Shown: positions 21,549-31,154 of the stretch, piece after piece
Position numbering within the stretch: the stretch's first letter is position 1
Layout of the letters: every line of letters starts with the position of its first letter
NCBI RefSeq assembly: GCF_000516985.1
Contig: NW_006917091.1
Span: forward strand, 2,105,770-2,169,769
From: Pestalotiopsis fici W106-1
Taxonomy: Eukaryota > Ascomycota > Sordariomycetes > Amphisphaeriales > Sporocadaceae
Length of the DNA stretch: 64,000 nt
Reading direction: 5' to 3'
Position numbers and translations under genes: made by a program
The notes under the pieces: generated by a model
Seen by the model: the letters and a program-made list of their open reading frames with translations, nothing else
What the model was told of the DNA's origin: nothing
Database searches by the model: none

Positions 21549-24379
21549 TTTAGTTTTAGTTAGCACCCTAACTAAATCAATTTAGTTTTAGTTAATTTTT
21601 TAGTTAACCAAAGAATTTTTGAAATCGTTATAATTAATTAAAATAAATATATAAAATAAAATAAAAGATATATTTTGATTAAAAACGCTTTTATTAATTA
21701 TACGTTATATTTCTCTTATTATAAAATAATTAGGTTATAAAGATAAAAATCAAAATAAGTCTTTAGTTATTTAGTTAACTAAAACTAAAAACTAAACTAC
21801 GTAGTTTAGTTTAGTTTTACTCAGCTTATTAACTAAAATCTTTAGTTTTAATCAGGCTGCTAACTAAATCAATGTAGTTTTAGTTAATACTTTAAATAAC
21901 TAACGTTAGTTAACTAAAAACTAAACTAAACGTAGTTTTTAGTTAACTAACATTAGTTAACTATTAGTTAACTAAATTGCAACCCTGATCGATATATAAA
22001 CGTTTAATAAAATTATAATAGCCGATACTTATTTTTTACTTTCGTAAAATGCAATAATTGCTAAAACCCAAGGCAAAGCTTTTTTTTTAATTATAAATAT
22101 ATCGGGTTTTTTTTATTAATTACTTATATACCCGGATAGCAAAAATATAATAATTATTATTTCGCTATAAGGCTTTAAAATATTTAATATTATATTAATA
22201 AAATATATAATATTTTTAGCGTATATTTAACGATTTATAAACCGTATATTAGTTTATTTCCGCTATTGCGCCGATTTATTTATCGATAATATTTTTATTT
22301 CGAATTATACCTAAAAATAATATTTAAAAAATATCGAAAAAGTATTTTAAGCTTTTAATAAAAAAAGCGTCGCTTTATCCCTTAATAAAATATAATTAAA
22401 ATTCGCTTTAGTTAAAATATTAAATTTAATAATAAACGGATTAAATATATTTATTACGGAAAACCGAATCGAAGCAATCCGTAAATTTAAAATACCGGAA
22501 ATTTTAAATACGTTAAAAAATTATATTAGCCTAATTAGGTATTTTTAATAATTTATCCTATATTATACGCAAAAAATTAAATTATTTTAAAGCAAAAAAA
22601 TAGCTATATTCGCCTAAAGCCGTAAAAATAATAAAATTTTTGAAACGAAATCTGGTAAAAAAAATAAATAGCCTAAATAAAATTTATTTTAATAATAATA
22701 AAGTTTTAATTTTTTGCAATTATTTAGGATTAATTATACGAGGTTATATATTTTATTTATTAGAACTTTAATAAAATAACGTTCGTTAAGCTCGACGTTT
22801 TAAAAAAACGAGGCTTTAGCATTATAATTTTTTATTTCGCTAAGCTTTAAAATAATAAGCATTTATACGTAAAAAATATTTAATTTATTTAATTTTTAAA
22901 TAAAGCCTTTACGTTTTATAAATTAGGCTATAGCGCTATTAAGCTTAAAATCGCGTATTTTATATAAATATACCGAATAAAGCGTATATAAATATAATTT
23001 TATAACGCTTTAATTATTATTATAACCGATTATTAAGCTATTAAAAATATTATATAATAAATAAATTTTAAATCCGTCGATATAATAAAAAATAATATAC
23101 GGTTAATAATAGCGTTAATTTATTTCGCTTAATTTAATTTAAATGTACGATATATTTTAGGTACGGTAAATTTAATACCGGATGCGCTATTTAGGCTTTC
23201 AACGAAAAATAGCGATAAAAATCATAAAACCCGTAAGAATATTATAAAATCGGAATTAAATAATATTATTAATAAATTCGGATATTACGTTATTTTTTAA
23301 TTAATTATTAATTTTGCTTTTAAAGCCCGTATTATAAAAAATATTAATAAAATAAAAAATAGGCCAAATTTATCGACGGGATATATTAAGCATAAGGCCG
23401 GCTTAATAAAATAAACGCCCGTAAATAAAAGGCTATAAATAAAAAATAATTTTTTAAGCCTAAAGTACCGAGCAAAATCGATTACCGCTATAAGCTCGAT
23501 AACGGCTTAATATTTTACGTATTATTTAATAAAAAGAAAAAGCTATATATTTTTTTTAATTGCGTAAACGAACTATTAAAAATAATATACAATAATATTT
23601 ATTATTTTAAACCTAAAAAAATAGCTTAGAAATTGCAAAGCTTTACGATTTACAGATTATACCGGAAAATTTAAAAATATATCGATTATTATCCGTTTTA
23701 CCTACGTAATTAGACGGATCGCGGATAAAAGCTCGGTTATTTTTAACTAATTAATATATTTAATTAGCTTTTTTATATTATCGCTTAAAGTTTTATCGTT
23801 ATTTTGCCGGAAATGCTATTTTTCGGTTTTATATAATATATTTTAAAATATAAATATTTTAATATTTGCTTTATAATTATTTATAAATTTGCTAAAAAGG
23901 CTTTTTATCCCGGGTTATATTAGGATAATAATAAAAAAGTAAAGCGAATAAATTATTAAAATATTAATAATATACGATTAAAAATGCTTTTTTCGCATTA
24001 TTTCGGATTATAACCTAAAATTTATAAACGCTTTTTAGTAAATATTTTAAGCCCGATACGGCATTAAAATTATATTAATAATTAGCTAATATTTTTAAGT
24101 TAACGGATAATTAAAACGAATTAATTAAAATATTAAAATTATTATCCGATATTATATTAAGGCGTTTTTTAATATTTTATAAAATCGTATAATTACTTTT
24201 TTTAGTATTATTTTTATAATATTAAATCGAAAATATTAAGCAGATTTTTTAATAAAATCGTTTTCGGGTTTAAACCGGCTATAATATTATTAGCGCTAAA
24301 AGTCCTACGGTATAACGTAAATTTCGACGCCGCGAAAAAAAACCTTTTAAACGGAAGCTAAGGCTATAATCGATTTTGC

Positions 24380-24930
24380 GGCCGACGTCGCTAAAATCCG
24401 TTATAATAAAATAAAAAATTTAGTAATATTCGATATTGGCGCCGAAATATATTTTAAATTATACCGAAAATGTAAGTTTTTTAATAATTTATTACGAAAA
24501 TAATTTAATTAACGCGTTAATTTATTTATTATTATACGTAAAATAAGCGATTTTATATATAAGCTTAATTTTTTAAAGTTTTAATAAATATATAAAATAA
24601 TATTCGTTAAATAGCTATTTATAGCGCTATTAAGCCTTAATCCGGTCGGACGGCGGCAAAAGCCGTTATTAAAATAAATTATCGTATAAAGCGACAACGA
24701 TAAATAAAAAAATTATAAAATTAAGCGATTAATTAACCGCTATATTAACCGCTAATATAAGCGATCGAATTTAAAATATTTAATTCGATAAAAAGGATAT
24801 TTCCCGATATATAATTAATAATACCTTTACGATTATTTTATAAAAACGCGATAAAACTCGTTAACGTATACGATAAATAATATAAAATAATAGCTAAAAA
24901 GCTAAAAATAAAATATAACGAACCGGTTTA
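24380..24930 (+). pseudogene. Chromovirus integrase C-terminus and chromodomain remnant
   Basis: Frame fragments KIRYNKIKNLVIFDIGAEIY, RVNLFIIIRKISDF and LKYLIRXKGYFPIYN resemble the GPF/Y-type integrase end followed by a chromodomain. Such chromodomains guide integration to heterochromatin. Many stops; no product. Confidence 0.7.
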
Positions 24931-25457
24931 ATAATTTATCGAAATTAATAAAAAAATAGCGTATTATAAATAAAATATTAAATATAAACGTCGAAATATA
25001 GCTATTAAAGCGTAAAGCTATTATAACCGTATAATTTTTAAGCGCTAAATATTATTATTTAAATATAATTATAAATTTAGCGCGCGCCGCGATAAAGGCA
25101 AACGAATAATTAATATATAAATTAAAGCGATAATTTTAAATTAGCATCCCGAAATACCTAATTATTAAATATATTAAATAATTTTTTATTTTAATAATAT
25201 TTTTTTAAAAATTAAATTATTAATATTTATTTTTATTTTATCGCGGATAAAATAAAATTTTTTTAGTAATTTTGCTATAATAATAGCCCGACGACATAAT
25301 AAATATTAATATTTTACGATGCTTTTTAATAATAATAATATTAATTCGCTTTTACCCGCGTTTATAACTTTCGATTACGGCGGTACCGTAAATATCGCCG
25401 TTAAAAAAATATAATAATTTAAAACGCGTTAGCTATACGTTACGGTTATTTTAAAGC

Positions 25458-26110
25458 CAGGGTTGCAAAAAAGTGACTGCGCAGTGCACTGCAGTGCAGT
25501 TAAGTTAACTGCATGGTTTTCGGACTGCAACTTAACTGACTGCAGTTAGTAAAAATCCGGACTGCAACTGCAAAAAGTTAAGTTAACTGCAAAATAACTG
25601 CTAACTGCACTTTGCAGTTAAGTTAATTAACTGCTAACTGCAATAATTAAATTATTATTATTTAATTAAATAAATTATTAATATTATTTATTTTATAACC
25701 GTTTTATAAAGCCGTTTTTAAAAGATTTAAAGCAATAAAAAGCTTTTAAAAATATTAAAAATTCGATTAATTATTGTTGGGCGTAGCCCAACACGATGAC
25801 TCAGCATATGACTAAGCCCCGCAACGCCAAGGCGTTGCTACAAAAGGATTGGCCTACGGCCAATCCATAGATAGCAATGCATGCTTCTACCACACTCTCT
25901 CTATGACCCAATGGTGCCTAACAATTATTAATTATTTTAATATTATACTGCAGTAACTGCAGGTAACTGCGCAGTTAACTTAAGTTATTAAAATTTAAAC
26001 TTAAACTGACAAGTAACTGCATGCAGTTAGCAAAAGTCCGGACTGCAACTGCACTAACTTAAGTTAACTTAAACTTCACTAACTAACTGCAGACTGCATT
26101 TTCAACCCTG
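25458..26110. mobile_element. Short derivative of the intact hAT, TTAACTGCAGTTAA family
   Basis: Ends CAGGGTTGCAAAAAAGTGAC and GCATTTTCAACCCTG match the intact hAT at 17469-20803. Exact 8-bp duplication TTTAAAGC (25450-25457 and 26111-26118). It lacks the transposase; about 500 bp without the solo LTR nested in it, so an internal-deletion MITE. Confidence 0.92.
25775..25923 (+). repeat. Solo LTR, 149-bp family, best-preserved copy
   Basis: TGTTGGGCGTAGCCCAACAC to GGTGCCTAACA with the 5-bp duplication ATTAT (25770-25774 and 25924-25928). It shows few C-to-T changes and keeps the hairpins, including AACGCCAAGGCGTT, where other copies have AACGCTTAGCGTT. Confidence 0.9.
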
Positions 26111-27540
26111 TTTAAAGCATTTTAAAAAGCTAAAAAACGCTATTAAGCCTTAATATAAAAATAATAATCCCCGTATTTACGAAAAATCCAGCTTTTTCGA
26201 AAATAACGACGCCGATACCGTCGCAAATAAAAAAGGTTATATATATTAGGCCCGAATATTAATAAAAATTTTATTTAAGCGATAAATTTACGATAAAAAT
26301 ATTAGCGACGTATTTAAATATTTAATAAATATTATATTTAACGAACCGTATAATAATTTAGGGTTATATCGAAATATTTTTAAATAGCTTATTAAAATTA
26401 CCGCTAAAAAAACGAATTTAGTTAAAATTTTGCTAAAATAGCGTTAATAAATATTGGTATCCTATTACCCAAATAATTTAAAATTATATATATTTATAAT
26501 AGCGTAAAAAAGGGATTTGGCTTTATATTTTAAAAAATAATTTATTAGCTATAATATAATAAATTAATTTAAATTACGGTTAACCTTAATAAAGCTATTA
26601 TTCCCGAATTTTAAATAAATTATTAAAAAGCTTACGTTTTTAACGCTAAGCCTAAAATAAATATTAAAAAAAATATAATTATAACCGCTATTATTTTCCG
26701 CTTAATTTAAATATATACGTTAAGCCCGATAGCTTTATTAATTTGAATAACGACGCCAACGCGTCGGACGATAACGCAAATAATATAAACGAAATAAATT
26801 TAATAGCTAATACCTTAGCCGCGGATTTTTACGATTAAAACGGCTAGCTCGCCGACGATTTAATAATTACGATTTACGTTATTAATTAATTAGGACCGGA
26901 TAATTTACCCGATAACGAAAAATCCTCCCGGCTAAGCAATTTATTAACCGATATAATTTTATATATCGATTTTTTAGCATTAAATAAGCCTTTTAGCTTT
27001 AAGCGCTTATATCGTATTAACTTTTTTATCGGTAAAAAGGCCTATAATATAAAAAAAATAATAATAATTTATATTAAAAGCGCTTTAAATTATTTTATAC
27101 CCGAATTAGCCGGCGGCTTTATTTTTTTAACTAAATATTAAAAAATTATAAACGCTAAAATTAATAAATTATAAAATAATAAAATCGCTAAAAATATAAT
27201 TATTAATTAAATTAAAATAATAATTATTAATAATAAAAACGTGCGAAATACGATTAATACCTTAATTTAAGATAAAATTAACGAATATTTGCGTAATAAC
27301 GATTATTCGAAGGAATGAGCCGCAACCGCTAATAATTACGTTTAAAAAATAATCGATAAAGCCGTTAAAATAGCTATAGCTAAGCGTATTTTAATACTTA
27401 AACGGGTTAATATATTACGATTTATTAAAAATAACGATTCCTTTAAAAAAACCGCGCTTTTTACCTTTAGCCTTAGCTATACCGGTTATTAAGCAATAGC
27501 TTATAAATTTTAAAGCTAAATTCGCTAAATATATAACCGC

Positions 27541-28252
27541 CAAGGTTGGCAAGATAACTAGTAGTTTTAGTTAGTAGTTCGTAGTTAACGAAACTACGTA
27601 GTTTTACTCATTTTACTAACTAAACTACGGTAGTTTTACTCAGGCAGCTAACTAACTACCGTAGTTTTACTCAGGCTATTAACTAATTACGCGTAATTAG
27701 TAGTTAGTTAGAGTTAGTTAGTAGTTAACTACGTAACTACGATTTTATTTAAATTATTAAAGCTTTATTCTTATTTTTAAACGCTTAAAACGTAATAAAT
27801 TAAAAGAATTAAAAATAAATAAAATGCCGTGATAACTAAGTTTTTATGGTTATTATAATTATTTATTTTTATTTTTTAAAAATTAATGATTTTTTAATTC
27901 ATTTTTATTATTAAAATAATAAAAATAAAAAGAATTATAAAAAATCGAAATAAAAGGATAAAAATAAAAGAATAACGGCGTTTTAATTCTTATTTATTAA
28001 TTTATTTATATATAATTTCATATTTTATATAATAAATTCTTTTATTTATTAATTAATTTAAACCGTAGTTAATTAGTTAGCGTAGTTATTAACTAAACTA
28101 CGGTAGTTTAGTTTTACTCAAGGTCCTAACTAACTACCGTAGTTTTACTCAAGCCCCTAACTAACTACGGTAGTTTTACTCAGGCCACTAACTAATTACG
28201 ATCGTAGTTAACTACGCGTAATTAACTAGTAGTTAACTAAATGCCAACCTTG
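27541..28252. mobile_element. hAT-type non-autonomous element, ACTACG-word family (712 bp)
   Basis: Left end CAAGGTTGGCAAGATAACTA, right end ATGCCAACCTTG. Exact 8-bp duplication ATAACCGC (27533-27540 and 28253-28260). The minus-strand copy of the same host sequence near 30175-30198 lacks the element, giving an empty site. Confidence 0.93.
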
Positions 28253-28621
28253 ATAACCGCTAAAAATATATTAATTATCGAAATATTTAGCGATATATTA
28301 TTTAATTCGGACGAATTAATCCCGATAACTTTATTAAAGCTTAAATTTAAATTTAAACTCGAAATATTTAAATTTAAAAGCTATAAAAATTTAATAAAAC
28401 AAAAGTTTATAAATATTTTTATTTAGCGATTATTTAAACGCTTTTGCAAAATACGCTAATTTTAAAGGATATAATATATTAATAAAAACGGAAATAGCAT
28501 TATAAAATAATAAATTAATAATAATAAAATATTAGGGATTAAATAATAAAAATTATATTAATATATTAATATATTATAATAAATTAGGAAAATAAATTAA
28601 AAAGGAAAAAAGGAAAAAAGG

Positions 28622-28770
28622 TATTAAGCGTAGCTTAATATAATAATTAAGCAAATAATTAAACGCGTAACGCTTAGCGTTATTATATAATAAATTAGCT
28701 TACGGCTAATCCGTAAATAGAAAATATATATTTTTATTATATTTTCTTTATAATTTAATAATATTTAATA
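28622..28770 (+). repeat. 3' LTR of the plus-strand chromovirus (149-bp family)
   Basis: Starts TATTAAGCGTAGCTTAATA and ends TATTTAATA; 149 bp and heavily RIP-changed. A purine run (AAGGAAAAAAGGAAAAAAGG) lies just before it. This links the chromovirus to the TRIM and to the solo LTRs. Confidence 0.8.
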
Positions 28771-28838
28771 CACCCCGAAATCGCATATAACGAAATAATA
28801 AGAAAACACGAAAAAAACGTAAATTAATAATTTTATTA

Positions 28839-28869
<31 letters not shown>

Positions 28870-29076
28870 TATTAATATATTTTAAAAAATCTAAAGTTAA
28901 TTTTAGTATTAATCGAACGATTTTCGAAAATTCAATAACACGTAAACGACCCCGTATAAATATAAATACCGAATTTAACGAAACCGAATTATATAATAAA
29001 ATTCTTTATTTTATAATCGATAATAACCTCTTTTTTAAATTATTAAATTCCGAATCCATAAAAGATTTATTTTAAT
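28771..29076 (+). pseudogene. hAT transposase N-terminal remnant (BED finger end and following region)
   Basis: HPEIAYNEIIRKHEKN resembles the end of a BED zinc finger, followed by a GTAAAT donor-like intron and then TRKRPRININTEFNETELYN with FIIDNNLFFKLL, as in fungal hAT transposases. Its start is missing where the 3' LTR abuts at 28770. Broken and truncated. Confidence 0.55.
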
Positions 29077-29148
29077 TAAGGTTGGTAAAAAAACTAGTAG
29101 TTTTAATTAATAATTCGTAATTAACGAAACGTCGTAATTTTATTTACT
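29077..29148. repeat. hAT-type left-end fragment, ACTACG-word family
   Basis: TAAGGTTGGTAAAAAAACTA followed by GTAATTCGTAATT-type words, cut off by the minus-strand LTR at 29149. Confidence 0.6.
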
Positions 29149-30198
29149 TATTAAGTATTATTAAATTATAAAAAAAATAATAAAAATATATATTTCCTAT
29201 TTACGGATTAGCCGTAAGCTAATTTATTATATACAGGGTTGCAATTGAGTTAACTGGCAGTTAACTCAATTGAGTTAACTCAAAACTTAATTGAGTTTAG
29301 TTATTAACTAAATCAATTGAGTTATTAAAATGCTAACTCAAACTCAATTGATTTAGTTAGCAGGCTAAGTAAAACTCAATTGAGTTAACTCATTTGAGTT
29401 TGAGTTAATAACTCAAATAATTTATTTTATTAAATAAAATACTTATAAAATAGTTTTTTATTTAATAAATTAAATAAATAATAAGCTCATAAATCTACGG
29501 TTTTATTTTTCTTTTATTTATTTTATTTATTTTTTATTAAATAAAAACAGCTTTAAGTTATTGAGTTATTGAGTTATTAACTCAAACTCAATTGATTTAG
29601 TTTAACTCAAAACTCAATTGATTTAGTTAGTAGGCTGAGTAAAACTCAATGAGTTATTAAAAGTAATAACTTAAACTCAATGATTTAGTTAGCACCGTGA
29701 GTAAAACTCAACTCAATTGAGTTAACTTAAACTCAAACTCAAAACTCAACTCAATAATTGCAACCCTGATTATATAATAATGCTAAGTGTTACGCGCTTA
29801 ATTATTTGCTTAATTATTATATTAAGCTACGCCTAATATTTTTTTTTAATTTATTTTCTTAATTTATTATAATATATTAATATATTAATATAATTTTTAT
29901 TATTTAATTTTTAATATTTCGTTATTATTAATCTATTATTTTATAATATTATTCCCGTTTTTATCGGTATATTATATCTTTTAAAATTAGCGTATTTTAT
30001 AAAAGCGTTTAAATAGCCGCTAAATAAAAATATCCGCAAATTTTCTTTTTATTAAGCTTTTACGGCTTTTAAATTTAAATATCTCGAGCTTAAATTTAAA
30101 TTTAGGCTCCGGCAGGGTTGCCGGAATTAATTCGTCCGAATTGGACGATATATCGCTGGATACTTCGATAATCGGTGTGTTTTTAGCGGTTGTGCGTT
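29149..30198 (-). mobile_element. 3' end of a second chromovirus copy, minus strand
   Basis: Read on the minus strand: tail of the terminal ORF (30198 to about 30020), untranslated end, purine-rich stretch, 3' LTR (29838-29149, split by the element 29234-29768). It mirrors 28261-28770, forming a large inverted repeat around about 28.8-29.1 kb. Truncated at 30198 by a copia LTR fragment. Confidence 0.75.
29234..29768. mobile_element. hAT-type non-autonomous element, AACTCAATTGAGTT family (535 bp)
   Basis: Starts CAGGGTTGCAATTGAGTTAA and ends AATAATTGCAACCCTG. Exact 8-bp duplication ATTATATA (29226-29233 and 29769-29776), inserted in the minus-strand LTR. Confidence 0.92.
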
Positions 30199-30437
30199 AT
30201 GGCCATAATGGCCACAATAGTTAACTATAATAACTTACTAATTATACAGTATTGTGAATAATGGCTGTAAGTGGTGCTATACTAATTATAGGTTAGTATA
30301 GGGTAAGTTCCACTAATTTCCCATATATCGTTATTTAACGATATCTCGAGGGGTTTTATAGCTATTATAACGATATAATATGCGTTATAAAGCTAATTTT
30401 ATATATTATACGATGCTATATTAACATCCGTGCAATA
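30199..30437 (-). repeat. Copia LTR fragment
   Basis: Matches the higher-coordinate 240 bp of the copia LTR (TGGCCATAATGGCCACAATA at one end, CATCCGTGCAATA at the other). The rest of the LTR is missing. Strongly RIP-changed. Confidence 0.85.
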
Positions 30438-30659
30438 AATAATAATATATTAGCGATAAAATAATTATATAAATAAAGTGCGGCAATATACGGGGGGTTA
30501 ATATTAAAATTAAAAGCTAACTAATTAAGTTACGTACGTATGGACCGGTTATATAATAATAATAGCCGGCAACGTGGTCCGGGAGGGCATTATCGTTATA
30601 AATAAAAAAAAGCATAGCGTTTTATTTATTAATTTTCCCTTTATTTAATTACGTTTTTA
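30438..30659. other. Unassigned sequence, locally less AT-rich
   Basis: Contains CCGGCAACGTGGTCCGGGAGGGCATT near 30570 with little RIP damage. No frame, no repeat end. Confidence 0.35.
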
Positions 30660-30898
30660 TATTATTTTAATTAATTAATAATTAATTAAAATTAATAATT
30701 CTTTGAGTTATTAAATTAATTAAGTTAATAATTTAATTTAATTAATTTAATTTAAATTTACTTATTAATTAAATCATTGAGTTTTACTCAGCCTGCTAAC
30801 TAAATTAATTAAGTTTAAATTAGTGGTTTTAATAACTTAATTAATTTAGTTAATAATTAAACTTAATTAAGTTTTAAATTAACTTAACTGCAACCTTA
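30660..30898. mobile_element. Decayed hAT-type right end, AACTTAATTAAGTT words
   Basis: Words AACTTAATTAAGTT and GTTTTACTCAGCCTGCTAACTA lead to a decayed end TGCAACCTTA. Probably a RIP-mutated member of the AACTCAATTGAGTT family. No left end or duplication found. Confidence 0.5.
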
Positions 30899-31154
30899 AC
30901 CTTTATTTATATAATATTATATCGTATTTAATTACCTATTAATCCGATTATCGTAACATTATTATAATTATAACGGTGCTTAATAAAGAAAGATAATAAT
31001 TATTAATTACGCAAATAAATAAAAGGATTTAAGCTCGATAAATAATAATATATGCTTTTATTATTTAATTATTATAACTTTAACGGTGCTTAACACTAAC
31101 CTTATTAATATATAAAATTTATAATTTAAATTTATTATATTATCTTAAATATCT
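30899..31154. other. AT-rich boundary segment
   Basis: Two stretches ending GGTGCTTAATA (30989) and GGTGCTTAACA (31098) resemble the last 20-60 bp of the 149-bp LTR, very diverged. Otherwise featureless; the gene-rich DNA starts right after it. Confidence 0.35.

Larger units (their letters stand above)
17420..21987. mobile_element. hAT-type non-autonomous element, ACTAAAT/ACTAAGTAGTT words, host of two later insertions
   Basis: Left end TAGGGTTGAAAAATTTAG, right end CTAAATTGCAACCCTG. Exact 8-bp duplication ATCGATAT (17412-17419 and 21988-21995) interrupts the gypsy RT. The intact hAT (17469-20803) and a copia solo LTR (20920-21548) sit inside, so the original was only about 590 bp. Confidence 0.9.
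24931..28478 (+). pseudogene. Unidentified reading region downstream of the chromodomain in the chromovirus
   Basis: After removing 25458-26118 and 27541-28260, long coding-like stretches remain, for example around 26750-26870 (acidic, DNANNINEINLIANTLAADF) and 28260-28426 (SDELIPITLLKLKFKFKLEI). A second copy at 30010-30198 on the minus strand confirms the end. The least damaged version of the tail is in the TRIM (LADTPTQRPSKRPRKVR, stop). I do not recognise the protein. Its position after integrase is unusual for a gypsy element. Confidence 0.5.
16447..28770 (+). mobile_element. Ty3/gypsy chromovirus, RIP-degraded, interrupted by nested insertions
   Basis: Plus-strand pieces are 16447-17411, 21996-25457, 26119-27540 and 28261-28770. 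Protease/RT linker lies at about 16700-16810 (LKRKTRIG). RT follows across the insertion at 17420-21987, with the YxDD region (FIDNIFIS, about 22275) and the thumb (NGLNIFITENRIEAIRKFKI, about 22430-22500). The integrase C-terminus (KIRYNKIKNLVIFDIGAEIY) is at about 24395-24460 and a chromodomain remnant (LKYLIRXKGYFPIYN) at about 24770-24820. A further unrecognised reading region continues to the 3' LTR. Gag was not found. Without insertions it would be about 6 kb. Confidence 0.8.

Noticed and set aside
15868..28775. Matching 5-bp duplications for the large chromovirus
   Set aside because: GAAAA before the truncated 5' LTR and CACCC after the 3' LTR differ; the two LTRs may not belong to one insertion.
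30114..30123. CAGGGTTGCC that looks like a hAT-type end
   Set aside because: It lies inside the terminal ORF of the minus-strand chromovirus copy and is aligned with the plus copy, so it is retroelement sequence.
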